From Evernia prunastri (lineage: Eukaryota; Ascomycota; Lecanoromycetes; Lecanorales; Parmeliaceae): 64,000 nt of DNA. The position numbers were made by a program, and so were the translations under genes. The notes under the pieces are model-generated. The model was not told the DNA's origin, made no database searches, and saw only the letters and a list, made by a program, of their open reading frames with translations. The stretch spans positions 1-64,000 of the forward strand of contig NKYR01000128.1 of the NCBI GenBank assembly GCA_003184365.1. Direction: 5' to 3'. Below, one piece after another: positions 44,718 through 55,903 of this stretch; the stretch's first letter is position 1, and each line of letters starts with the position of its first letter.

Positions 44718-46300
44718 ATGCCATTAGTTCAAACCGTTCTCGTCGCCTCGCTATATTCCCCCGCCGCTATCCCCGTCCTCCTCTGCGCTCCCGCGGCTCT
44801 CTTCGCGCTTTATCGTCTCTTTCTTCACCCGTTATCACACGTCCCCGGCCCTCTCCTCGGCCGCGTCACCTCCCTCTACCTGTACAGCGTGTCCTACCGG
44901 GGCATCGAATGCAGCGTGCTCGCCCGCCTCCACCGCGACTACAAATCGTCCGTTGTCCGCATCGCGCCCGACGCCGTCTCGATCTCCGACGGCGCGGCCC
45001 TGCATGCCGTTTATGTGGCGGGAGGCGGCTTTCGGAAAGATGCGCGGTATGAGAATTTCAACGTGGAGGGCCACGCGACCATTTTTTCGACGAGGGACAC
45101 GGCCTACAGAGATGTGAGGGCGAAGGCCGTGTTGCCGCTGTTTGCGACATGGAGGGTCAAGGCGGCGGGTCAGGCGCAAGGGATCATCCGAACTTGCGTG
45201 GACGGCTTCATGGAGCGCTTTCAACGTGAGAAGGCCGGTGCTTTGGAACACTCGCCTGACGGTGCAAGGGTCAACGTTCTAGCGCTGGCGGAAAGGATGA
45301 CGATCGATGCAACGACGGGCTTTCTTTTCAACAGGAGGTACGGCGGACTCGACGAACAAGCAGATCCAGTAGCACAGGCTGGTGTTTCCACAACCAAAAA
45401 ACATCCAGACCCGGCAGAATGTCAGCAACCCCGTTCATCCTTTCAATCTTGGAATTCGGCCGCTTCTCCCTCCTTCCAAATTGGCTCTTCCACAGCCTCA
45501 CCAGCGCCCTCGCTCTCTTCTTCCCAGACCCCGACGCCAACAAGTCCCTCGGCCTCGTGAAAGACTTCGCCACCTCCCTCGTGGACGACGCAGACCCGGA
45601 AACGGACGACTCGTATCAATCCCGGCTTCTCGCGGCCGGCGCATCCAAAGCGGAAGCCATCGCGCAGACCGTAGCCGTCACGTTCGCCGGCACCGACTCC
45701 ACGGCTGTGAAGCTGACCACGTTGATCTTCCATCTCGTGCAGAATCCGGACGTCCGCGAGCGTCTAAGCAAGGAGCTCGGTGAGTTCGGCACCGATCCCG
45801 CATCGGACCCGCAAACGCTGCCGTACTTGCGAGCCGTGATACGGGAGGGATTAAGGCTTGCTGTGGCGAATCCGGCGCGTCTCTCCAGGGTTGTGCCTCC
45901 GGGTGGGTTCGAGGTCGACGGAATACATCTTCCCGCCGGCACATCGGTTGGCTTGGCGGCATACGTCCTGCATCACAACCCTGAACTCTTTCCCGAGCCT
46001 TTTGCATTTCGACCCGAGCGGTGGTTGGACGAGGGTAGGGGGACCGACGACGGCAAGGTCGATGAACGGGTTGAGAGGCAGAGGAGGGAAATGGAAAGAG
46101 ACACTTTCCCTTTTGGCGTGGGATCGAGGATGTGCATTGCCAGGAACTTTGCCACGCATGAGCTTTTCGTGGCTGTGAGGGTGCTGATCGAGAGCGGTGT
46201 GCTTGAGGGAGCGAGGACTTGCGACGAGAGAATCGAGCTGGAGGAGTGGTTTAACGCGGGTATCAAGGGTCACAGATTGGAAATCGAATATTCTGTGTGA
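44718..46300 (+). CDS. Cytochrome P450 (second), probably two exons
   Basis: The N-terminal part from 44718 has a membrane anchor, the Pro hinge HVPGPLLGRV, and P450-like text such as FSTRDTAYRDVRAK and FLFNRRYGG. The C-terminal part has the I-helix FAGTDSTAVK, ExxR in VIREGLRL, RPERWLDEG and the heme loop FPFGVGSRMCIARNFA. The two parts lie in different frames. A 44-nt intron 45382-45425 (GTGTTT to GTCAG) joins them in phase to give 512 aa. That is short even for fungi, so a frameshift is an alternative. The heme loop has Ala where the last Gly of FxxGxRxCxG often stands, a common variant. It converges on the MFS gene. Membership in the PKS pathway is only positional. Confidence 0.82.
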
Positions 46301-46610
46301 GGAAAATCTAATCGATGACCGTATCGATGCTCTCGACTTTAAGATACTACTACTGGGACAGGCCCCTGGGTCCTACCTTGGAGAAGAGCGGCGTTGTCGC
46401 TTACTCTAATTTTGGAATGCAAGCTACTTGTGGGCCTTTTCCTATTCAACCGTAGCCCAGTAAATTCGGAATGGCTTTTCTTGAAGCCTAAATATTAGGA
46501 TAGTTCTTAAGGTCCCAAGATATTTTATAAATTCCTCCGACCCTTTAGTTCTCCCAATGTAGCCTTCAGCCGCTTACAGATACGAAACCTAGTGATTAAC
46601 TTCCATGAGT
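46301..46610. other. Short convergent intergenic
   Basis: 310 bp between the 3' ends of the second P450 and the MFS transporter. A/T-rich and without recognisable features. Confidence 0.5.
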
Positions 46611-48271
46611 CTAGGCCGTGGGCGAATATTTGCTCAACTTCCTAATCCTAGCGCCATAGATATAGAACAGGACCGGGACGGGAAGGAAGGCAACGGCAAG
46701 GAAGCCAAGCAAGCTAGTCGCCCAATTGACCTGCAGATACTAGTCAGTCATGCAGCCCGAGGTATAGTACAGTAGTAGCAGCGCAAGGCGAAGATAATTG
46801 TACTATAGGATGGAGGACTCACTCCGAGATTGTGGTACATGGCATTAGCAAACATAGGAAAACCCGCGCCAAAGCAGGCTCTGACGATAGTATTAGCTGA
46901 GATGGCGGAATTGGCGTGCATGAGGTAGACATCGACGATGTAGGCCAAACCTTGCAAGAAGATTATCTGCAGGCCAGCTCCGAGAGGGACGCCGGCGATG
47001 ATCTGGGGCCATGGGCTGATGTGTGGGGAAGACGTCCACGCGAACCAGAAGCATCCGATAGGCAGAAGTGCGCCACCAACCATCATGGGAATCAGTCTAT
47101 CTTCTGGGCTCATCGTTCCGTTCTTCTCGAAGTTGGCCGTCATTGTCGTCAAGGTCACGTACGCTACGAAGACTGAGCCCCCGAAAACACCAACGGCGAT
47201 AGCGAGGAAAGGAAGAGCGCTGACGCCGAGATTGTAGCCACGTTCCTCCCGGAAGCTGACAGGGTAGGCCTCAAAAAGGAGATAAATGATACCGTAGATG
47301 AAGCTGATGTAGAGCGTAATGAGAAGAAGGATGGGTTCGAGGGCGAACATGATAAATGGACGGCCCAGATATCGAGTTACGATATTCTTGAAATTGATCG
47401 GAGACTCGTCAAATTTGGCGCGAACCGCCCAGTTCTTGGTTGCGAAGCGAATCTTTTTGGCCTTTTGCTGCAGTAAGACTGGTGCGTAGGTCTCTGGGAG
47501 GATGATGAAGCTGATGCCGCCAAAGAGTCCTGCCATGAACATTGTGATCCATGCGTTCCAGCGCCATCCCAGATAACTTTGCGTGACGAATCCGCCAATA
47601 ATTGGACCTAAAATCGGACCCAAGAAAGTGGCGGCTGAGAAGACTGCGACGGCCAGGCCTCGCTTGACCGGATCGAAGAAGTCGGCCAAGTATCCGCCCA
47701 CTACGGCTGGAGGAGCAGCGGCAAAGACACCACCGAAGAAGCGGCAGAGCATGATCGTTTCGAGGTTGACGGCGACAGCAACTGGTACCTGAAAGATGAT
47801 GAAAAGGATGTAGCCGGTGAACAGCGGGATCTTGCGACCGTAAAGCTCGGAAAATGGACCCCAAATTATGGGACCGAAGGCAAAGCCGAGCACGAACAGG
47901 CCAGTACCCAAAGTGGTGACCTCAATGGGGACTCCGAATTCCTCTGCCGTCACTGTAGTTGCGGTACTGAAGACACTGCTAGCAAAGGTAACGACAAGGG
48001 TCATAGAGCCGAGCAAGACTGCCAAAATCCATTTTTTCCAAAGGGGCATGTTTTGAGGGTCAAGGGGATCATCTGGACCGTCGAATTCAATGAGATTGGG
48101 ATCTTTTTGCTTAAGCTGCTGCTCCAAAGATGGTGGTGAGTTTAATGTTCCGCCATTTTGCTTCTGGTTGGGGTTCTCTGCCTGCTTTTCCAACTGCGAT
48201 GCATCGACCTCACTGTGGGAAAGGGTTGAAGAGCACGAGGGAGAGTGGTTGTGTTCGTTTTCAGTTGACAT
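46611..48271 (-). CDS. MFS transporter, DHA1 drug/polyamine antiporter type
   Basis: Exons 48271-46823 and 46730-46611 (92-nt intron) give 522 aa. A hydrophilic N-terminus of about 80 residues precedes about 12 membrane helices. PLWKKWILAVLLGSMTLVVTF opens helix 1. The loop 2-3 motif reads GPFSELYGRKIPL, and LGPILGPIIGGFV and LGWRWNAWI are the usual helix-5 drug:proton antiporter motifs. The second exon adds the last helix (VNWATSLLGFLAVAFLPVPV) and a charged tail. The family (FLU1/TPO1/MDR1-like) exports drugs or polyamines at the plasma membrane. In metabolite clusters such transporters often export the product; here that is an inference from location. Confidence 0.9.
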
Positions 48272-48849
48272 GATGAAGGATAATGTAGACTGAACGTCAT
48301 GGGCAGAGCGTGGCTCATGTCCCTTGTCGATGCAGCTTCTTTATGTTCACGAAGACGGGCCTAGGGAGGAGTTAGCCAGGTGATGACTATGACATTGGGA
48401 AGAGTGAAAGTTCAATGACTTCATTTGAAATGCGAGAGATAAAGATGAAGAGAAAGATGAAGAGGAGATTTTACAACATAGTGTGTAAAGCAATTGACGT
48501 ATTCCCAATTGGCGAATACTTGTATTGAAAGCGTCCGGAGCTCGGGCTAAGCCGGAGTTATCGGCACTAGCGGTTACAAACCCCAAGTTGCATACCTTAC
48601 CGTACGGAGTAAAGTAGATGCAGATCGAACTTTACTTATCAAGGCAAGGAAAAGCGTCTGGATACTGTTGTAAACGATATGAAACGAAGAAGCAATCCAA
48701 TACTTGCCCCCAACGAGGGTCCTAGGTTCCAGAAACTGCCCCTCTAAGTCAGTGCAAATTTCCTAATACTGAAGACGAACTGTCGATCAGAAAGAAGGGG
48801 AAGAATAAAAAGTAGCATCAACATACTCCGTGCTAGTCGTAATGTGCTC
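48272..48849. other. Intergenic, 0.58 kb
   Basis: Promoter of the MFS gene and the left flank of the decayed SDR copy. No gene seen. Confidence 0.5.
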
Positions 48850-49964
48850 TTAAAGCGACTTTTAAGCTGAGGATGTTATCGATGTTTGTAAGATCAAACA
48901 CGATGATCGTTGTCTTGTAAGAATCAACTTTGAAGACAAAGACGTTTAAACGCTTTTGACGTCGACTCACAGCGATTACGTTAACATCTTAATCGATCAG
49001 ACGCTCTGTAAGCTTCAGTTCAATATCACTGATAATCTCAATAACGAGAACTTTTTTGTACAAGAAGAATATTCTGATTGTGATTATTATTTGAAACTTA
49101 TGCTATCAATTTATTTTTTATCATAGAGTTTTAAATAGAAGAGAGATTGATAAAATAAATAACTTTATGTTCGAGAACGACTATGAGAATAAAGTACTAG
49201 TAGAGATTATAGTCGTTTCTTTGTTAGTATGCATTAATAGCATCTATGTTCATAGCACAGTAGAGGCTGGTGATAGTTGACTGCGCGCCTAGCGCAACAC
49301 TAGGCACACACACTAGCTAAGCGAAGAGGTATATCTTGCCTCTTCGCCTGCACCTCTTAGCAATGCATCTACATTTACAATTATCAAGACTATGCATATG
49401 CAAGTAGTGATAAGTAAGTGGACAATCACACCTATGTGAAACCAACATTCTTCAAGCAAGCGCAAAGAAGACGACGTAGACTAGATAAGATATCTCCCGC
49501 TGATGCTTTCGATTATCTCACTACCTCTCAGCAAATCTTCTTTCTTCACGTCGTCTTCCCTAGTTTTAATCCCCCCGCATAATGCACCTCTTTCTCCCCA
49601 GCCTGCCAAATCTCACACAAACAGCCCCACCATAACGAGGCGACAACAGGCGATTCAGCTACTTCCACGTACCTTATCCAGCGCTAGCTATAAGTCGGGC
49701 GGCTAAGACCACGGCTAACAGTCACGTCCCATTATCTGGCTGCATATCATTACATCCTTGGCGGAGAGTTTCCGCCAGTCTGCTGCTTAAGTATATAACG
49801 TATGATTCGGCAGATATGGGATGCATCATGCAGTAAGCCTCGGAAGCCTAAAGTCCATCGTCGGGACTCGCCGCTGAAGCAAGTAGGTGGTGACGCGAGT
49901 AACTCAGAGAAGTTTTGCGGGAGCCTACCTGCACTCGACCTTTAGCATACGTTCCGAGTGACCC
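48850..49964 (-). pseudogene. Decayed, RIP-like copy of SDR2 exon 1 and its promoter
   Basis: The stretch aligns with 38470-39371 in the same orientation. Most differences are C to T or G to A in this copy, for example CTGCAAGCTC against CTGTAAGCTT. CA to TA (TG to TA) changes are frequent, the RIP preference. The SDR2 start codon is changed to ATA (plus positions 49070-49072) and several stops appear in the coding frame. Exons 2-4 are missing. The promoter half (about 49450-49964) is less altered and lacks about 95 bp found in the original near 39183-39277. A solo LTR interrupts it at 49222-49447. Not expected to make protein. Confidence 0.88.
49222..49447. mobile_element. Solo LTR, 226 bp, with 5-bp target duplication
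   Basis: The insert begins TGTTAGTATG and ends ACCAACA, the TG..CA ends of LTR retrotransposons with a short inverted terminus (TGTTRGT). TTCTT is directly repeated at 49217-49221 and 49448-49452. The paralogous segment at 38811-38820 reads ATTTCTTCAA with a single TTCTT, which is the empty site. No internal retrotransposon sequence remains, so recombination between two LTRs is the likely history. Copia or Gypsy origin cannot be decided from the LTR alone. Confidence 0.85.
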
Positions 49965-50473
49965 ACCTTGCGCTTTTTAATTGGCTCTTGCTGCCATTTA
50001 CCAGGTGCACTTCCACCACTTGGGGGTCTTTCTGCAAAGAAAAACCGCTGTGCAATGGAGGGGGGAGAATGCCTTGCTCGGGGTTTGTTTGTTTGCCTTT
50101 ACCTGCTCTTTGCTGCCGTTTGCTAGCTGTATCCACCCGGCGGCGGATCCAACGGACGGTAACGGGGAGGGAAATTCTGCGGATTCAGACGCCAAACAAT
50201 GCCTTTCTCACAAATTCACGCCTGGGCTGACGTTTTCATACCGGAGGAGTACATTTTGAAGCTGTCCACTGTTGCGGTGTGCAAGTGTAGGTATAATACT
50301 AGTCGCAGTGTCTCAAAATCATTCAAAATATACATTAGTTCTGCCATATTGCCCACGTCTTTGCCTACATTTTAGCCTTATTCACCAGTTTCTTCAGCTT
50401 CTAGCACCACGCCTCGTACCAGAAAGTGAGCTTTTGTCTTGCCCTCTCTAAATCTCTCTGTGGGCGCTTTCGC
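49965..50473. other. Intergenic, contains diverged repeat phrases
   Basis: Two phrases resemble ones at 39530-39720: TGCCATTTACCAGGTGCAC with CCACTTGG at about 49990-50024, and CTTTGCTGCCGTTTGCTAG at about 50107. CCTGGGCTGACGTTTTCATACC at about 50220 also has a counterpart near 39690. This suggests the duplication, or a dispersed repeat, extends past 49964 with heavier divergence. No gene seen. Confidence 0.55.
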
Positions 50474-53400
50474 CTATACAGGTTCTCGTCTCCGTGTCTT
50501 GTTTGCATATGCTAACTCCTGCGTCCGATCTAAGCTCAGCCCATCCCGGTATCTTCGCGCGTCTATCTCATTGCAATAGAGAGGGTATTCGTAGATATAC
50601 CACCCGGCTTTGCAGAATGCATAGTCAAATTTTGACTGCGACTTTATCTGCTCATCGGACAAAGCACACCAGGCTCTTATCGTGGCCTCGTTCACAATTA
50701 TACCATTGGGCTCCGTCCAATCTGTATCTGCTCCATAGTCCATGAGCAGAGCCATCAAGTCCCTCAAGTAAGTCCTCTTTACAGGGTTCATGGGCGAATG
50801 AAAGAGTCTCCACGCAAATTGAAGTGGTGTGCCTCGAGGACCAGGAGCCTTATAGATTCTGGACTCAGCTTCTTCCTTTATTCGAGACTCGAGGTCGTAG
50901 AACAGGTTGACGAAATAGCGCAATGAAAAAATTGATAACGCTCTCCTCAGACAAACCCAGACACCAGTTACGAAAGACTCAATTCGAAATATACGTACGT
51001 TGACATTGACTTTACGGTCTAGAAACCTTTTGACTTTATTCAGTAGCGACTCTCGGTGAACATGTTCATAAGCGGCGTCGGTTGATGTTCGGAAAATAAT
51101 AGCATGGAGCATCGTACCTCCCGGTCCGCATGATTGGTCGAGCCTCTCTCCTCTTTCAAGGAGCAAATCAAGCATGGGCTCAAATTCAGATCGACGACTC
51201 CTTACAAGCTCCCACAGAGGCCCAACATTTTCACCGGCATAAGTGGTCTCTCGCACATCTTCACCAGGGAAGGGAGGTAACAGGTTTCCTCTGTTTAGCT
51301 GAACAGCGCCTTTGGGCCAGGCATCGAGTAAAGCTTCAAGAGTAGATGCTGTACCAATGTACAAACATTCCAAGATATTTTTCCTGCTTAAAATTCTACC
51401 GAAATCAACAAGCAATCTTATTAGCACGTCAACTGCTTGAGGATCCATCCTTGAACTCAATGCTGTGCTCATGGCGAGGGCAATTTCTTGGCCATGGCCC
51501 GATGGTTTGTAAAGGTTATTTTCGACAAGGTCTCTGCAACATAATGCTAGGCCCTGCTCTACCACAATCTGCCAAGGCTGATGATTGGAACCTTGTTCAA
51601 CGGCCTGCCAGTCTCTCCCGGGGAAGCCGTCTGTAGTTCGAAGATCCCGCGTTCGGTAAATCGCTCGCAGGTACCTCCACGTTTCAGGCGTAACAAGGCT
51701 TAGATAGGCGTAAGATGATTCTTGATTTTTAGGCTGTTGCTCTATACACCTGGCGTGATGGAAAAGATTTGAGGAGGCATATTTGACGAGCGAATGTCTG
51801 CTGAAACGCTTCAAGATATTCTCGGAAGACAACCTTGGATATCCCCGTCGTGACGCCAGCAACGCAGATGATTCCCACGTTGTTTGAACGCATTTGCAGC
51901 ATATATAGAGCCACAAAGCATCTGGAGAATGGAAATACTGGTTCCCTATCTGCCATCCCGACAGCCATCCTTCTCGTTCGAGGTACGACGCGATCGTGCG
52001 ATGGATTAGCTTAATGGTCCATCCTTTCGGATCGGTATGATCGTCATCACCAGGAAAATCCGAGGTATCAACTTCCCAGGCTTCACTCTTCTTTGTGGTG
52101 GTTGGGATTTCCTCTAATAGTCCACCACCCCTAGCTCTTATACGTTTCCGGAAATCTTGCACCGAATCTACCCCACAGTCGTGGATGGAGTCTGTAGTGC
52201 ATTTTCTTACGACGGCGATAGCCTCGTTCAGCTGTAGAATAGTTAACCTGCTGATTTTGTTAACTTTGGTCTCCCTGTAACTGTCTTTTGGTACGCGGAG
52301 CGCAAAACAAACAAGCTGGAATGCAAGCCGGGCTTCGTCGCGATCGTTCGTACTCATACGACGGAAGATTCTTGCATATATTTCTTCCATGTCGGATGGG
52401 ATGTCACCAAGCCGTCGCTTCAGTTCGCTTGTAGTATCCCCTTTGGCATAGCTACCAATGACTTCAGAGACTGCGAATCGTGCCCAGAGGAAAACACCAT
52501 CCGCGCTCTTCGCTATGTCTGCACATAGTTGTTTTAATCTATGTTCGTCATTCGCGGCACCCTTTAAAGCTGTCACCGTACCTGAAACGTACTGCTCGAT
52601 GCCTTCAAGGTTTCGATCTTGCATTCGGAATCCAGGGTACGGTCTCAGGGCCAGATCAATGAGTGGCTCAGGACGACTTGCCAAGCAAATCTTGAATCGA
52701 CCTTCTTTGCCGCTTTTGTCAGATAGCCCCTAAAATAATACCAGAAGCGCGTGCATGTCGCCGCTATACTCGTCCAGGCCATCAGCGAAGATGTACAATC
52801 TCGAGGGGACATAAGAAAGCGCCTTGTAGAAAGCTTCTTGGAGATTACTCTTGTTCCACTCTGGCACGTTCCCAACAGCGTGGGTCTTGTTCCTGAGTTG
52901 ACGTAGCTCAGGCTCCATACCTGGAACGGCCTCAAGCACCTGGAGCAGCAAAGATCTGAGCAAACCCTCAAAAATATTGGCAATGCTCTGGTGGGCACGG
53001 AAATCAAAAAAGAACCATATGCGAATGCATTGAGGTCCAAAGAAATCATCAAGTAGTTGTGAGACTTGATTCGTTTTGCGGAGATAGTTCATAAGAACGG
53101 ATTTGCCACTACCAGGTTTTCCTTGAATCCAAAAGACTGGCTGATTATCCGTAAGCCATTGGCTGAACGACTCGCCGCTGTTCTGGACATTCCATATCCA
53201 CTCGAACGTGGATGAGTCAGCGACTGTATTACCGATTTGCTGTTCACGAGCCGATCTCTCAGCAAAGTCTATGTTTCGTAAAAGATCTAAACAGGACATG
53301 CGTTCAGCAATGCATTCTTGTCACCTTATTCTAAGTTTTCAAGAGGCTTATGACATGTGGTCGTACCAACCTTGATGGCGTTCCTCTTTGTTTTCTTCTT

Positions 53401-54558
53401 CCATGCGCTCCTTCTCCGTCGGTTTTTTTTTAGATAATCTCCCAATGCATCCAGGAACTTCTCATAGCCATCGTCGTCTCGGCTCGAGAAACGACACATC
53501 TCCATGTGATTTTTGTTAATCATGTTACGCTGTTCGTATTTTCGAAATCCAAAGGATGATGACTCCTCTGGGACGACCTACGTCAATTCAATAAGGGGTT
53601 TGCTGAACTTGAACTTGAACTTGGCTACCTACCTTCCCTGAGAATGGTCCAAAACCTGTCTTCCCTGCACTCTCCTGAAACGTGTAGACTTGAATATTCT
53701 GCTGGGTAAGAAGACTATTGAAGTCATCAAGAATGTCTCCCAACGTGGAACTGTGGCTCTTAGGGTTCAGGTCGCGGAGAATTGACTTGTTAACATCGAA
53801 CTGCATCCCTTTCGCAATACCAGCTATGATTGATCCCCACCACGCATCAGGAGAACCCCGGTGAGGCGTGCCAAAAAATATCACTGCACGGCAGGCTTTG
53901 TGGAGGTTTCGATCACGACCATCTCGATCTTGCTTCGAGGATTCGATGAGAGCCTGCTTCACGAGAAGACCACCAAGACTATGGGCAACGAAGATTAAGG
54001 ACCTGTTGCAATTTCATAGAGTCAGCAAGTCTCATTGGGGCCAACTCATCGATTACAAAACAGATACATAAAGCTCTCGAAAGCAGTTTTGCATTGAAAA
54101 CTCTACATCCCCAAGGGATGAAATGGCGACTCCCAAAGCACTCACCGATTCTGGCATTCATGCCGTTTCCCCGAAACAGCATTGAGGAGTGTTAAGCCGT
54201 GTTGTGATATGTTGCTCTGGTTCGCTGGCCCAGAGACATAGTGACTGACGTGAGAGTCGTAGCCATAGGTGAATAGTCGGACGTTTGGGAAATCTTTGGG
54301 GAGGAGGTCGTAGGGCCAGAAGACTCTCGTCGACGCACGATTTTTAAATCTAAACACCTTCCAGCTTTCAACCTCTTTGACTCGCCAGGTCTTCCAAGGG
54401 TGGCCTTGCAGACCATGCACGAAGACGACATCAGCAATGGCGACACCGTCTTGAGGCTCGAATAACTTCGTCAATCCAACGTTTCGGACCCATTTAACGT
54501 CGCGCTGGGAGCTAGTAGCCTCAGACGATTGGCCTTGGGAGGCGATACCCTCCGCCAT
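50474..54558 (-). pseudogene. NLR-like STAND receptor (SesB-type hydrolase + NACHT), one in-frame stop
   Basis: Exons 54558-54146, 54002-53633, 53577-53367 and 53316-50474 join in phase. Residues about 43-53 are DVVFVHGLQGH and residues 143-149 are VAHSLGG, an alpha/beta-hydrolase (SesB/DUF676-like) effector domain. GTPHRGS and NHMEMCRFSSRDDDGYEKF follow, as usual in this family. After ECIAER comes a NACHT domain: Walker A GKPGSGKS (397-404) and Walker B LYIFADGLDEYSG (about 505-517). At codon 527 the frame hits TAG (52732-52730), then continues open for 752 more codons. That part begins GLSDKSGKEGRFKICLASRPEP, the expected NACHT continuation, and reaches weak ankyrin-like sequence. A CAG to TAG change would explain it. 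Read through, the protein would be about 1,277 aa. It may be a recent pseudogene, a truncated product, or a sequencing error. Such proteins act in fungal self/non-self recognition and cell death. Confidence 0.85.
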
Positions 54559-55627
54559 CGACGGCAGAATGAAATGGATTATCTCTCAAGCAACGGACCG
54601 TGATAGCCTTCCCAATTATAGCCGCAAGAGATGTTCGAGAAATATAGCAGAGAGTACGCAAAGCTTCGCAATGAATGCTTTATCAACTCGGCTAGCGGTC
54701 TTGATAGCGCTGTCTGATGGAATAAATTTTATCAAAGCATAGCAGGACCACAGGACGTCAGATGAGGGGTTCACAGCTAATGCAACGTGGACCAATCAAA
54801 GAGTGCGTTACATTTTGAGCCGCAAGCTGAAAATTCCCGCGGGAGAATCCTTCCAGCCTCGTCAGCAACAGGAAAAATTCAATGAACTTGAAATCGTACA
54901 CTTGGTACTTGGTGATTCGAGTTTCGAGACGACGAGATCCAAAGACTAACGGCACAAGATTTCATACGTTGGAATATCTTTTTACAATCGGATGGCGTTC
55001 TTGAACCGCGAGGATGAGTCCGAGGCCTCTTTCTCTGCAGAATTCAGCAAAGCGGTACAATTATCACCACTTGGAGCTTGTCCATAAGGTCCGAATTCGA
55101 GTCTCAGGTCTGGCTTTTTTTTCATGGCCATGCTATGTCGGCCGGGTACAGTTCCGGAGCAGCTCTGCGTCGGTTAGTATATTGAGTGTTCCGAACGGGT
55201 TCCAGAATGCGATCCAGGACTTGGTAATCTGGCAATGAAAAATTGCTAATGGGAAAGAGTCGAGATATCAGATAGATAAATGTCTTCAACGCTGCAGTCA
55301 ACCGGCAATCAAAAGTGTTGGATGTGAGGTTTTGGATGAAAGCAGCGATGGATAACTCTACGCAACACAGATTGAGAATGAAGAGAAGCCGAGCAGCATA
55401 TTTGGTCTCAAGTAGGACGCACTTTGAGGGCGACTTCACCGTGGCTTTCCCCCTAGCGACCAATGTTGACCAAAGCCATTACCATTATGCCGAGAAAGCG
55501 TCCATCTTCTACTTATTGATAACGTCGACTCCCTAGCGCCGTAAGCCCACTTCAGGATAGTTTTACAATAGGCTGAGTTTCCATCCCCTACACTCTCCCA
55601 ACTTGACAGAGATGAATCTTTGTTGCC
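54559..55627. other. Intergenic, 1.07 kb
   Basis: Promoter side of the NLR-like gene and 3' flank of the truncated domain on the same strand. No other gene is supported. Confidence 0.5.
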
Positions 55628-55903
55628 TTAATACTGCAACGGATCTTGACAGGCAGCGCAGCAAGCCCGGATTAATTCGAGCAGATCAATGTCGTGTTCA
55701 ACCCCTTTCAGCTCGCTGGCATGTCCATCGATTTGATCCAAGATCTGGGCCAGTAGATCCAGCTCCAGGAGTAGAGCCTGGTACTCTAGCAATGCGTCAT
55801 TGATCATGTTGAGTTCAGTGACGACGCTTCTTACCAATTTGGCAACCTCGATGACATCTCCAATATCAACCCCAAAAGGAACAACCATGTCTTCACGTTT
55901 CAA
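55628..55903 (-). pseudogene. Truncated fungal STAND N-terminal domain
   Basis: 91 codons read PFGVDIGDVIEVAKLVRSVV, then YQALLLELDLLAQILDQID, then LLELIRACCAACQDPL. This matches the helical N-terminal domain often found before NACHT or other STAND modules in fungi (pattern VGDFIAVxxLIxxIV, then EYQELxxELxxLxxxL, then CRxPL). A stop follows at once and no NACHT domain is found downstream. Upstream sequence is not clearly coding. It looks like a broken remnant or a solo domain gene next to the NLR-like gene. Confidence 0.6.
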
